In this document: piece after piece, positions 1 to 8,324 of the stretch
Numbering within the stretch: position 1 is the stretch's first letter
How the letters are laid out: each line of letters begins with the position of its first letter
Origin: Alistipes sp.
Lineage (GTDB): Bacteria > Bacteroidota > Bacteroidia > Bacteroidales > Rikenellaceae
Length of the DNA: 64,000 nucleotides
Direction of reading: 5' to 3'
Assembly (NCBI RefSeq): GCF_020026455.1
Contig: NZ_JAHHQJ010000002.1
Location: 62,001-126,000 of the forward strand
Notes under the pieces: generated by a model
What the model saw: the letters and a program-made list of their open reading frames with translations, nothing else
The model's database searches: none
Told to the model about the DNA's origin: nothing
Translations under genes and position numbers: made by a program

Positions 1-378
1 AATACACAACCAATATCGAATATCTATTCCTCGGGGTTCTTCGGCATCGAACCGATTGGGCCGATCTTCCGGCTCGTTTCCGTGTCGACGCCTTCCAGGC
101 CTTGCGGCCTGCGGCAAAGATTCTAAAACTTTTGCGCCCCATCTTCGGAGCCGAAATCCTCAGCAACGGGTATTGTTGCAGAAGCTTTCGTCACTCCCTT
201 TTCACTCCTCATCGCGCAACTGGCGCTTCGAAAACCTTTGCTTTAACAAATATAATAATAAATCGGTCATTAGATACCGTCCAATGTAAAAAAAATTGCT
301 TTTTGAATTCTTTGCACATTTTCCCGATCGGGCCGATCTTCCACTTCTTCCGGGCAGTCCTCCCGGTCCTCGATAAAA
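1..378. other. Left-edge non-coding stretch
   Basis: No convincing gene lies here; the open frames are short and lack recognisable features. A minus-strand Bacteroidetes-type -7 box (TATATTTG) occupies 247-254. A 30-codon minus frame starting near 210 lies downstream of it and ends within the window, so a short leader reading toward the left edge is possible. I would not annotate it as a gene. Confidence 0.4.
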
Positions 379-423
379 AAAGTTATTCGGATGCAGGGCC
401 GATCCCCGCATCCGAATAACTTT
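379..423 (-). terminator. Rho-independent terminator of the TonB receptor gene
   Basis: Two perfect 16-nt arms (379-394 and 408-423) flank a 13-nt loop. Read on the minus strand, the hairpin is followed by a run of T. It lies 15 nt past the stop codon of the receptor gene at 439-2745. Confidence 0.85.
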
Positions 424-438
424 CGGGCTGCATCCCGC

Positions 439-2745
439 TTAGAGGGCGAATTTTGCACCAATGAAGTAGGTGCGCGGAGCTGCCGGGCCATAGATATAGG
501 CGGCATCCTTGTTCTGCCCGAAATCGAGGTCCTTCTGGAAACTGTCGAAAAGGTTCTTCACTCCGGCGTTCACTTCCAGCCGCAGCTGCTTCGTGAGTCT
601 GAAGTTGTACGACAGACGCAGACCCATATCCCAGAAATTGGGCGTCAGACGCTCCGTATCCTGCTCGATATAGCCGGCATTGTGCTGCACGAGCATGCGT
701 CCCGTGTAGTTGCCGAAGAGCGAGGCCACGAAATCGCGCGTGAGGTTTACCTTCGCCGTCAGGTAGCCGTAGTGGTCCGGCGAGCGGAACATCCTCCGCT
801 GCGGGGCCACATCGTCCGACCACTTTTCGGGTTCGTCGTAACGGCTGCGCTGGAAGGTGTAGCCCAGCTGCAGTTCGAAGCGTCCCGGGATACCCAGCTT
901 GGCTTCGGCACCCACACCGGCCACGGTGGCTCCCGAGGCGTTGCGCCGCTCCTTGATGATGTTGCCATGCTCATCCTCGCCGATTTTGTCCAGCGAGAAG
1001 ACATCTTTGAGCTTTGTGTAGAATCCTTCGATGAGCAGGTTGCCCTGCACACGGCCGAAATTGTGGTACAGATCTACCGATGCGCTCAAGCTGTGCGAAT
1101 ATTCGGGCTTGAGGTTCGGGGCCAGACGGATGATCGCCAGCTTGTTGTCCAAGGCATCGATGTGCAGGTCCTCGTTGTAGGCCTGCGGCGCGCGGTAGCC
1201 GCTCGAATAGCTGGCCCGCAGTCCGATCTTCTCCGTAGGGCTGTAGCGCACATTCACACGCGGCGAGAAGACCACGTTCTTCATCATGTTGTGCTTGTCC
1301 AGACGTCCTCCGATCAGGAAATTGACCTTTTCGCTCTGCCACTCGTTCTGGAAGAAGAAGCCCGTGCTATGGGAGTCCTGCTTGAAATCGCGTCCCAGAC
1401 CGAGGTATTTGTCGTGGAGCGTATTGTAGTTGTACTCGATACCTGCCGTCAGCTCCGAGGGCAAGAACAGCAGTTTGTGGAACGTGTAGGTGTATTGGGC
1501 TCCGGCCACGAACGTCTTGTCGGTCGTGGCACCGTAGGCATCGAGATTCTGGTCCGTGCCGAAATAGCTGTTGCGGTCGATATTCTGCGCCGAGGTGTAG
1601 ATACCCATCCGGTGGCGGTTGTTCGGGCTGAACCAGTCGAATTTCAAGCCGCCGCCGTCGATCTTGTGGTTGAGCTGTTCGGCGATGCCGGCCTTGTGGG
1701 GCGGCTGGTCGAAGGCATCTCCACCGCGGCGGAACTCATGGATGTGGTGGTACTCGGCCGTCAGACGCGTATAGGGCGAGGTCTTGTAATAGGCCCGGAA
1801 GCCTGCCGTCTCGGAGTTGAGTTTCGGGATGTCCGAGAATCCGTCTCCGTTGCGGTCGTAGGAGTCGCGGTCCTTGAGCATTCCGAACAGGAAAACACCC
1901 ATTTTGTAGTCGTCGGAGACGAACGAACCGTTGAGCGAGGTGTTGAAGTCGGTCGTGCCCCCGCTGAAGATATTGGTCGTGTTGGACAGCATGATAGAGT
2001 TGCGCAGCGGTTCCTTGGTGATGATGTTGACCACACCGCCAATGGCGTTGGCACCGAACAGGGCCGATCCTCCTCCGCGAATCACCTCGACCCGCTCGAT
2101 CATGGCGACGGGAAGCTGCTCCAGACCGTAGACCGAGGCCAGCGAGCTGAAGATCGGGCGGCTGTCAATCAGCACCTGCGAATACTGACCTTCGAGTCCG
2201 TTGATGCGCAGCTGGGTTGTGCCGCAGTTGCTGCAGTTGGTCTCGACGCGCAGGCCCGACTGGAAATTCATCGTCTCGGCCATGTTGCACGAGGCGGTCG
2301 ATTCGAAGAGCTGGGTCGAGGCCACCGAGACGATGGTCGGCGCGGTTTTCTTGTTGCTCTCCGTCCGGCTGGCCGAAACGACGATCTCCTCGACCGAAAG
2401 CGCTTCTTCGGTGAGTTCGAAATTGACCTCAAGGGTCTTGTTGGGAAGGATCTCGACCGTCTGCTCGGCGCTCTTGTAGCCCACGGAAGAGGCGACGAGC
2501 GTAAAGCGGCCCTGGGGCAGGTTTTTCAGGAAAAAGTGTCCCGTAGCGTCGGTCGCAATGCCGATGGTCGTGCCTTGGACGGCGATGGTGGCAAAGGAGA
2601 GGTGTTCGCGCGTCTTGGCGTCGATGACATGGCCGGTGATGTGCGCGTCGCTCTGTTTGCGGGGCTTGACTACGGATTCTTCCCCGGCCAAACACAGGGC
2701 GGGAAGCAGGAGCATGAGAAATGCCCCCAATATCATTTTTTTCAT
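439..2745 (-). CDS. TonB-dependent outer-membrane receptor
   Basis: A 768-residue outer-membrane active transporter. An N-terminal signal peptide (to about residue 21) is followed by a carboxypeptidase-regulatory-like beta-sandwich (about 35-110). The plug domain carries the TonB-box-like segment VEEIVVSASR near 118 and the typical plug end ERVEVIRGGGSALFGANAIG near 218. A 22-strand-type barrel ends in a C-terminal aromatic-rich segment (FIGAKFAL). Size and plug resemble siderophore, cobalamin or metal receptors rather than SusC proteins, which are longer. It is co-directional with the small His-rich membrane protein 87 nt upstream, suggesting a two-gene operon; His-rich small partners point to a transition-metal substrate, which is inference. 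A strong terminator follows. No cobalamin riboswitch was recognised upstream. Confidence 0.9.
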   Translation of the reverse strand: MKKMILGAFLMLLLPALCLAGEESVVKPRKQSDAHITGHVIDAKTREHLSFATIAVQGTTIGIATDATGHFFLKNLPQGRFTLVASSVGYKSAEQTVEILPNKTLEVNFELTEEALSVEEIVVSASRTESNKKTAPTIVSVASTQLFESTASCNMAETMNFQSGLRVETNCSNCGTTQLRINGLEGQYSQVLIDSRPIFSSLASVYGLEQLPVAMIERVEVIRGGGSALFGANAIGGVVNIITKEPLRNSIMLSNTTNIFSGGTTDFNTSLNGSFVSDDYKMGVFLFGMLKDRDSYDRNGDGFSDIPKLNSETAGFRAYYKTSPYTRLTAEYHHIHEFRRGGDAFDQPPHKAGIAEQLNHKIDGGGLKFDWFSPNNRHRMGIYTSAQNIDRNSYFGTDQNLDAYGATTDKTFVAGAQYTYTFHKLLFLPSELTAGIEYNYNTLHDKYLGLGRDFKQDSHSTGFFFQNEWQSEKVNFLIGGRLDKHNMMKNVVFSPRVNVRYSPTEKIGLRASYSSGYRAPQAYNEDLHIDALDNKLAIIRLAPNLKPEYSHSLSASVDLYHNFGRVQGNLLIEGFYTKLKDVFSLDKIGEDEHGNIIKERRNASGATVAGVGAEAKLGIPGRFELQLGYTFQRSRYDEPEKWSDDVAPQRRMFRSPDHYGYLTAKVNLTRDFVASLFGNYTGRMLVQHNAGYIEQDTERLTPNFWDMGLRLSYNFRLTKQLRLEVNAGVKNLFDSFQKDLDFGQNKDAAYIYGPAAPRTYFIGAKFAL

Positions 2746-2832
2746 GGGTAAATTTGTTTTTGGATGTTACTGATACAATTACATGGTCTCAGGGGCAGGC
2801 GGCAGCCCGTCCCCTTCGGAGAAGAATGTGGA

Positions 2833-3177
2833 TCAGCAGGCCGGAGGCGCCCGGAGCCCGTAAATCCGGATCGGCACATCCTGACGGGCCGACGTAGCTT
2901 GCGTCTTGAAGATGAAGGAAACACCCAGCAGGCGCAGGACAAAGGCCACAAGCGTGGCGGCCGTCATCACCAGCAGCGACAGGTGAGCGATCAGCTGAAA
3001 CTGCTGCGGGGTATGGCTGTGCCCGGGGTTGTTCGATGTGCCGGAGAAAGGATGGGAGTGAACATAGGTGTGCCCGTCGATCTTGTGAACGTGGGGAAAA
3101 AGCGTGACGGAACCCCAGTACCATGCGAAGAGTACCAGTAGCAACGCCGCTCCTATGTTCCGTGTATAGTTACGCAC
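2833..3177 (-). CDS. Small His-rich membrane protein upstream of a TonB receptor
   Basis: About 114 residues from the GTG start chosen here. An N-terminal hydrophobic segment (about 8-22) is followed by a His-rich loop with HVHKIDGHTYVHSHPF and a further HSH, then a second membrane segment (about 75-95). Several clustered His residues between two membrane helices suggest a periplasmic metal-binding loop. The frame extends further upstream to 3255, but a promoter-like TATCTTTG at 3197-3204 and a GC-rich hairpin at 3184-3201 would then lie inside the coding region, so GTG at 3177 is preferred. It probably forms an operon with the downstream receptor. I know no biochemical function for this type of protein; zinc, nickel or cobalt handling is inference. 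Confidence 0.6.
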   Translation of the reverse strand: MRNYTRNIGAALLLVLFAWYWGSVTLFPHVHKIDGHTYVHSHPFSGTSNNPGHSHTPQQFQLIAHLSLLVMTAATLVAFVLRLLGVSFIFKTQATSARQDVPIRIYGLRAPPAC

Positions 3178-3196
3178 TGTTCTTTGGGGTTCGCCC

Positions 3197-3204
3197 CAAA
3201 GATA
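3197..3204 (-). promoter_or_regulatory. Bacteroidetes -7 box for the His-rich protein/receptor operon
   Basis: TATCTTTG on the minus strand matches TAnnTTTG. It lies 19 nt before the preferred GTG start. No clear TTG is seen at the -33 spacing. A perfect hairpin with a TTCG loop (3184-3201) overlaps it. Confidence 0.45.
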
Positions 3205-3640
3205 CGGAAAAAAAGATAAAAAACAGCATTTATCGCCAATTTCGGCATTCGACACAAGGGCAAAGGCCCGAAAACAAAAGAATTAATACGCTGTAAATCA
3301 GGTATATTTACAATTTTGTAAAAAAATCAAAAAAACACCTCTTCCGGGCGGGGCTATTTTGCACACGCATCCTCGGGAGCATCCCCGGGCAGAGGAGATT
3401 TCGCGCACCTCTCCCCGGTCTTCGCTTTGGGCGGGGCTATTTCGCGCACGCCCTTGTGGCCCACTCTGCTTGCCGCCCCGGCACCGGGCAGGGGCGGGCT
3501 GCAGGGCGTCCCTGCCCGGGATGCCCGCGGATGCGGCCATTGCGTTTTTGGCCGGCAGAAATATTTTCCGTAACTTGGCGTTGTAATTTGGGGTATTGTG
3601 CCCCGATATACGCAAAACGAATCTGAAAAACGACAAGAAT
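3205..3640. other. Intergenic stretch with short GC-rich repeats
   Basis: No supported gene. Two 23-bp copies (3346-3368 and 3429-3451, 21/23 identical) contain GGGCGGGGCTATTT followed by GCNCACGC; a partial third copy of the second half is at 3398-3408. The rest is AT-rich near 3300-3340, then very GC-rich up to the xth gene. Confidence 0.5.
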
Positions 3641-4396
3641 ATGAAACTGATATCATGGAACGTCAACGGAATCCGTGCCTGCTGCGACAAGGGCTTCCGG
3701 GAGGTTTTTACGGCGCTGGATGCCGATTTCTTCTGCCTGCAGGAGACCAAGATGCAGGAGGGACAGCTCGAACTTGCATTCGCGGGTTACAGCTCCTTCT
3801 GGAACTATGCCGACAAGAAGGGCTATTCGGGGACGGCGATTTTCACCCGCCACACTCCCGTGAATGTCACCTGCGGCATGGGCATCGACGAACACGACCA
3901 CGAGGGACGCGTCATCACCCTGGAGATGGAGAATTTCTTTCTGGTGACCGTCTACACGCCCAACTCGCAGGACGGACTGAAGCGTCTGGACTACCGCATG
4001 ACTTGGGAAAATGACTTTCGCGACTACCTGCTCCGGCTCGATGAGCGCAAACCGGTTCTGGTGTGCGGCGATTTGAACGTGGCACACCGCGAAATCGACC
4101 TCAAGAATCCCAAGACCAACCGCATGAATGCCGGCTTCACCGATCAGGAGCGCGAGAAGTTCCAGACACTGCTCGATGCCGGATTTATCGACACGTTCCG
4201 CCATTTCCATCCCGATTTGGAGGGGGCCTATTCGTGGTGGTCCTACCGCTTCCGGGCCCGGGAGAAGAACACGGGCTGGCGTATCGATTACTTCCTCGCG
4301 TCGGCGCGTTTGAAAGACCGGTTGCGCGGCGCCGCAATCCACAACGAAATCTTAGGCTCAGACCACTGCCCCGTGATGGTGGAGGTCGATTTGTAA
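3641..4396 (+). CDS. xth: Exodeoxyribonuclease III
   Basis: A 251-residue AP endonuclease/3'-5' exonuclease of the ExoIII/EEP fold, acting in base excision repair. Seen: N-terminal MKLISWNVNGIRA, metal-binding Glu in CLQETK, the VYTPNSQDGLKRLDYR stretch, the catalytic Asp in CGDLNVAH, a WWSYR loop and the C-terminal GSDHCPVMVEV. Length is normal for bacterial ExoIII. The open frame extends upstream to a TTG at 3596, but conservation begins at the ATG at 3641. It is a single gene facing away from the His-rich gene, and a long hairpin separates it from the convergent kinase gene. Confidence 0.95.
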   Translation: MKLISWNVNGIRACCDKGFREVFTALDADFFCLQETKMQEGQLELAFAGYSSFWNYADKKGYSGTAIFTRHTPVNVTCGMGIDEHDHEGRVITLEMENFFLVTVYTPNSQDGLKRLDYRMTWENDFRDYLLRLDERKPVLVCGDLNVAHREIDLKNPKTNRMNAGFTDQEREKFQTLLDAGFIDTFRHFHPDLEGAYSWWSYRFRAREKNTGWRIDYFLASARLKDRLRGAAIHNEILGSDHCPVMVEVDL

Positions 4397-4410
4397 CAGC
4401 TCCGGGAGCT

Positions 4411-4458
4411 CAGACAAGAGAGCCGGCAGGTCGTAAAACCTGCCGGCTCTCTTGTCTG
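4411..4458. terminator. Long hairpin between convergent xth and ROK kinase genes
   Basis: Perfect 21-nt arms (4411-4431 and 4438-4458) with a 6-nt loop, 14 nt after the xth stop. There is no immediate T-run on the plus strand (T5 only at about 4471), so termination strength is uncertain. Confidence 0.6.
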
Positions 4459-4681
4459 TTGCGGCAACGGATTTTTCCGCGTCCATCTCTTCTCCCTGGG
4501 CCGCACATCGTCGGCTGTTCAACCCCAATGCGCCGCTTGCCAGGCTCTCGACCCCGGCTTCGCACCGGACGGAGTGGGGTAGCGGAGGCTGCCGCCACGC
4601 GATGCGGGTGCACCGAAACTGCTGGATGCCGAAGAGTCGGTCGGCACGCTGCCGCACATTCCGCCGCCAGCGGCTGTCCAA

Positions 4682-5500
4682 TCAGCAAATCGAGGCTCCG
4701 AGCAATCCCGCATTCTCGACATTCGAGCAGCAGATGTGCAGTCGCTTGACCGCGCCCGCATAGAGGAAGCCGTCGAGCGTCTCGTACATCGAATCCTTGA
4801 AGAAGGCGAAGGCCTGCGCGATACTGCCGCCGAGGACGATCGCCTCCGGATCGTAGGCATACATGACAAGCATCACCAGATTGCCCACATGATGCCCGAA
4901 CTCCTTCCACAGTGCCAGAGCCTCCTCGTCCCCTGCGGCAGCCTTTTCACAGGCCTCCTTGCCCGTGGTGCCGCGGCCGACGAAGAAACGGCTGCTGCAA
5001 TAGTACTCGTAGTCCCGGTCCAGATAGGGGGCGGCACCGATTTCGCCGGCCCCCGTATTCTGACCGCAGTACAATTTGCCGTCGATGACAATCCCCGCGC
5101 CGACACCCGTACCCATCGCCATGCAGACCACATCGCGGTAGCCCCTGGCCTCGCCGTAACGGCAGACCCCCAGGGCAAAGCAGTTGCAATCGTTGTTGAC
5201 ATGCACGGGCAGCCCGAAGCGGCGTTCGAGATACTCCTTGAGGTGCACTTCGCGCCACGAGGGGATACCCACCACGTCGTAGACGATGCCCTGGACCGAA
5301 TCCACCACCGAAGGCACACCCACGCCGATCTGACGGACCTCGGGTGTCATGATCCGCGCAACCAGCGTCGAGATATGTTCCAACACAGCCTCGGCCGATG
5401 CCGTGGCCTTGCAGGGCTCGGACAGGAGTTTGACGATCTCGCCCTCATGGACAAGGCCGACCCGAAGGTTTGTGCCTCCCAAATCTATTCCAATATTCAT
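4682..5500 (-). CDS. ROK-family sugar kinase
   Basis: A 272-residue ROK protein (actin-like ATPase fold), probably phosphorylating a hexose released by the neighbouring glycosidases. The N-terminal phosphate-1 motif is IGIDLGGTN; the sugar-binding VNNDCNCFALG and the GTGVGAGIVIDG segment follow, with GAGEIG as the conserved Glu loop. The zinc-binding CxCGxxGC motif of many ROK repressors and glucokinases is missing, as is a helix-turn-helix, so this is a kinase rather than a repressor. A GTG 12 nt upstream could also start the frame; the ATG at 5500 fits the conserved start. It is the last gene of the minus-strand enzyme run; substrate (mannose, glucose or an amino sugar) is not determined. 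Confidence 0.85.
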   Translation of the reverse strand: MNIGIDLGGTNLRVGLVHEGEIVKLLSEPCKATASAEAVLEHISTLVARIMTPEVRQIGVGVPSVVDSVQGIVYDVVGIPSWREVHLKEYLERRFGLPVHVNNDCNCFALGVCRYGEARGYRDVVCMAMGTGVGAGIVIDGKLYCGQNTGAGEIGAAPYLDRDYEYYCSSRFFVGRGTTGKEACEKAAAGDEEALALWKEFGHHVGNLVMLVMYAYDPEAIVLGGSIAQAFAFFKDSMYETLDGFLYAGAVKRLHICCSNVENAGLLGASIC

Positions 5501-5527
5501 AAGTTTACCCACTGCCGCCTATCGGCC

Positions 5528-5585
5528 GGGCGCATGCCGACCTTCCACGACAGATTTTTTAGAGCCGACGGCACTTCATGCGCCC
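5528..5585 (-). promoter_or_regulatory. Inverted repeat in the ROK kinase leader
   Basis: Nine-base arms GGGCGCATG and CATGCGCCC (5528-5536 and 5577-5585) lie between the phosphoesterase stop and the kinase start. It could be an intercistronic RNA structure or a weak processing/termination site. It does not match a riboswitch I can recognise. Confidence 0.35.
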
Positions 5586-5674
5586 GGAGTGTACCGCCAG
5601 CCGTCCATACTCAGGTTCAGGGAAACGGGACGCTGCAAAAATGATGCGGCGTTCCGGCCGTTTCCGTTTCGGAA

Positions 5675-6673
5675 TCAGTCGAGCCGCTCTATTTTGCCGT
5701 CACGGAACAGGATGCGGTTCACGATGCGTCCGTCGCGCTCGTGGATCCAGGACTCGAATTCGCGGACCCCCTCGTGCAGCTCGATGATGCGCACGCCGTG
5801 ACGCAGGTTGTTGTAGGTGGTGTCGTAGCCCGAGAAGCGGCCGTATCCCAGCGCTATGCCGTTCTGCGCCACCACATAGTCGATATCGTGGTCGTGACCC
5901 ACGAACACGCCGCAGATGTCGCCCATCTCGACCATCGAGCTGTACATGCCGGTATTCAGCACCCCGGGGCATTCGTCCTCGGCGCGACGTCCCGCATGGG
6001 TGTTTTCGTCGTTGGCCCAGGCCGGAGCGAACTCGTGGAGGCAGATGTGGAAGAAGGCCATCGAGGGCAGGGGTCTGTTGCCGTTGGCGGCGGCATATTT
6101 TGCGCTGAGGCTGCGGTACCAGTCGATCTGCTCCCGGGTAATCCAGGCGTAGCCGTCAACCCCGTCGAGGGTCGAATAGTCGTGGGAGTCGATGCAGTAG
6201 AGCACCTTGTCGACCTTGTCGCCCTTGCGCGACATCACTTCGAGGGCCACGTCGTCCAGTTCGCCCGATTTGCGGGTGTTGAGCGTACCCTTGAACGAGG
6301 TGACGATTTCGGCGATTTCGGTACGCGAGATATCCTGCTCGGCATCGTGGTTGCCCAATGTCACGCAGAAGGGCAGATTGCGCTCCGCGACGGGAGCCAA
6401 GATCATCTTCCATCCCTCGGCTGCGGGTTTTCCCGTGACCACGTCGCCCGTGAAAATCACCAAATCGGGCTTCTCGCTGTCGAGGATGTAGTTCAGCTGG
6501 TCGATGGTCCTGGCCGACTGTGCGCGGCGGTAGTCCGTGCTCAAATCCAGGTGGGTGTCGGTAAATTGTGCGATCTTATACTTGCCCTCCTCGTTGATCT
6601 TCAGGACGGGCGTCTGCGCCATGACACCGCACCATGTGATGCAGGCGCACAATAATGTAACTGTTTTTTTCAT
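5675..6673 (-). CDS. Secreted calcineurin-like metallophosphoesterase
   Basis: A 332-residue exported phosphoesterase. A signal peptide ends at about residue 19 (VMAQ). All blocks of the dinuclear-metal calcineurin fold are present in order: DTHLD (about 39), GDVV (about 76), GNHD (about 107), a His block around FFHICLHE (about 210) and GHDHD (about 264). This resembles purple-acid-phosphatase-like enzymes of Bacteroidetes (Icc/PhoD-type core without the extra N-terminal domain). It belongs to the minus-strand enzyme run, 23 nt after the GH63-like gene. Substrate is unknown; release of phosphate from a partly degraded glycan in the periplasm fits the context. Confidence 0.85.
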   Translation of the reverse strand: MKKTVTLLCACITWCGVMAQTPVLKINEEGKYKIAQFTDTHLDLSTDYRRAQSARTIDQLNYILDSEKPDLVIFTGDVVTGKPAAEGWKMILAPVAERNLPFCVTLGNHDAEQDISRTEIAEIVTSFKGTLNTRKSGELDDVALEVMSRKGDKVDKVLYCIDSHDYSTLDGVDGYAWITREQIDWYRSLSAKYAAANGNRPLPSMAFFHICLHEFAPAWANDENTHAGRRAEDECPGVLNTGMYSSMVEMGDICGVFVGHDHDIDYVVAQNGIALGYGRFSGYDTTYNNLRHGVRIIELHEGVREFESWIHERDGRIVNRILFRDGKIERLD

Positions 6674-6696
6674 GGTAGTAGGTTATTTTCAGGTTT

Positions 6697-8313
6697 TTAC
6701 TTTTCGGCCAGCTTGACAGTGCCGCTGCGCTCCACCTTTACGCTGCGTCGGCAATTGTCGCCCCATGTCACTGTCAGCGTGAACGGCACCGGGGTCTCGA
6801 CGCTGATGACGGGAGTCTCCCCGAGCGCTCCGCGCGACTTGACCTTGAGCCCCACGAGCGACTCGGGACCGTAGGGATAGCGTTCGATGCCGTGCGCCTC
6901 GCAATGGGTGATATTCCATTCGATCGTCCCCTCGGCGAAGTCGGACTTGATGCCCAGAATGTATTCGATGAACACGGCGATGGGCGGCAGTCCCGTCCAG
7001 CCCACAAAGTCCCTGCGGGCCATGAATCCGGGTTCGATTTTCTCCGGGGCATAATACTCCCAGAATGTTCCGGTCTTCTTCCACACCTCGAAAACCGCGT
7101 TGTAGTGGTTCTCGGCGATCTCCTGAGCCAGCTCGCGGTAGCCCTTCCTCCACAGGCCGTCGATAATCATATAGTTCGAACTGGGCCAGATTCCCCCTTG
7201 CCAGTAGCGGCCTGCGTCGTTGTACTTTTTGTGGTCGGCCGACAGCGAGGGCACGCGGTGCGGACGCGCAAAGGTGGCCGTGTCGGCCAGATGCGCCACC
7301 AGACGGTCCAGACGCTGCTTCGGCAGGACGTCGGTATGCAGGACCCAATAGGCATGGACGCCTTTGGTGCCGTTGAGCCGTCCATCGGCACAGCGGTCGA
7401 AGAGAAAGCCCTCCCTGTCGTCCCACATGCAGGTGTTGATATGCTTCCTAAGGTATCGGTTTTCGTCCTCGAGCTCCTCGATCTCCTGCCAGCGTTCGGT
7501 GTAGAAGCCGATTTGCAGCAGCATGTCGTTGACCATTATCTTCTGCAGACAGGCATCGATCCACTCCATATGGCCGTGGGAGAAAATCGGATTGTAGCCC
7601 TTGGGCACACGCGGCATATTGTCCATGCCGGTGCCCCATCCCGACGACCAGTAGGTTCCGTTGGGCCAGCTGCGGTTCAGCCGCCACCAGTTGGCATAGG
7701 AACACAGCACGGGGAAGACCTTGTGCAGACGGTCCAGATTGCCGAACTGCCTGTAATACATCAGCTCGGCCCACGGCAGGATGTTGGGTCCGGTCGAGGT
7801 GGGGTCGTAGCGCTCGAAACAATCCGATCCGTCGGCGCGAATCTCCCGGCAGATGAAGCCGTCGGGATGCTGGTGCGCGTAGAAGTTGTCGAGCGTGCGC
7901 TGGAAGGGGAAGAAATGGTAGCCATACCGGGCGAACATCATCATGAAGGAGGCGTCCCACATGAAGATGTTGCCGTTGTATGCGATGTCGAGATAGGGCG
8001 CGACGAAGCCCGAATCAGCCTGCGGCTGGCGGATGTTGCCGACCGCGATTTTCCAGGCATGCCAGTACATCTCCACCTCGCGCGAATGTCCCTCCCAGAA
8101 CGGGGCGGGAAGAATGTGGCGCGCCTGGTCGAAGCTGCGCGGACGAATCGTCTCGGGCTTCATGTTGCGAAACTCGTTTTCGGCGACGAAGACATCCTTG
8201 ACATAGGTGTTCTTGTAGGGCGACTGACCGCTCTCCGGATGCTGGTTTTGCGCCATGAGCTCCCCCGGGAGGAGCCCCGCCAGCACAACACCCAAAATGA
8301 CTTTACGAATCAT
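6697..8313 (-). CDS. GH63/trehalase-like (alpha,alpha)6 glycoside hydrolase
   Basis: A 538-residue exported glycosidase. The signal peptide is MIRKVILGVVLAGLLPGELMAQ. The body has the (alpha/alpha)6 features of the GH63/GH37/mannosylglycerate-hydrolase group: NGNIFMWDASFM near 125, QHPDGFICREI near 157, a GWGTGMDNMPR segment near 235, GGIWPSSNYM near 380 and WEYYAPEKIEPG near 430. Likely acts on alpha-linked glucose or a glycosylated small molecule; GH63 members trim glucose from mannose-rich glycans. The frame is open further upstream, but ATG at 8313 begins an obvious signal peptide and lies 11 nt after the preceding stop. It sits in the phosphoesterase-rich operon. Confidence 0.8.
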   Translation of the reverse strand: MIRKVILGVVLAGLLPGELMAQNQHPESGQSPYKNTYVKDVFVAENEFRNMKPETIRPRSFDQARHILPAPFWEGHSREVEMYWHAWKIAVGNIRQPQADSGFVAPYLDIAYNGNIFMWDASFMMMFARYGYHFFPFQRTLDNFYAHQHPDGFICREIRADGSDCFERYDPTSTGPNILPWAELMYYRQFGNLDRLHKVFPVLCSYANWWRLNRSWPNGTYWSSGWGTGMDNMPRVPKGYNPIFSHGHMEWIDACLQKIMVNDMLLQIGFYTERWQEIEELEDENRYLRKHINTCMWDDREGFLFDRCADGRLNGTKGVHAYWVLHTDVLPKQRLDRLVAHLADTATFARPHRVPSLSADHKKYNDAGRYWQGGIWPSSNYMIIDGLWRKGYRELAQEIAENHYNAVFEVWKKTGTFWEYYAPEKIEPGFMARRDFVGWTGLPPIAVFIEYILGIKSDFAEGTIEWNITHCEAHGIERYPYGPESLVGLKVKSRGALGETPVISVETPVPFTLTVTWGDNCRRSVKVERSGTVKLAEK

Positions 8314-8324
8314 AACGCTCAATT

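Noticed and set aside
391..2751. Long open frame on the plus strand opposite the TonB receptor
   Set aside because: Antisense shadow of a GC-rich gene with no signal peptide or known motif; the receptor on the other strand explains the region.
3298..3750. 150-codon minus-strand frame overlapping the xth start
   Set aside because: Low-complexity Arg/Ala/Gly-rich translation of repeats; it overlaps the conserved xth start.
4410..4910. 166-codon minus-strand frame
   Set aside because: Overlaps the ROK kinase in another frame and lacks family features.
5501..5674. Possible riboswitch upstream of the ROK kinase
   Set aside because: An inverted repeat is present, but no conserved riboswitch core could be recognised.
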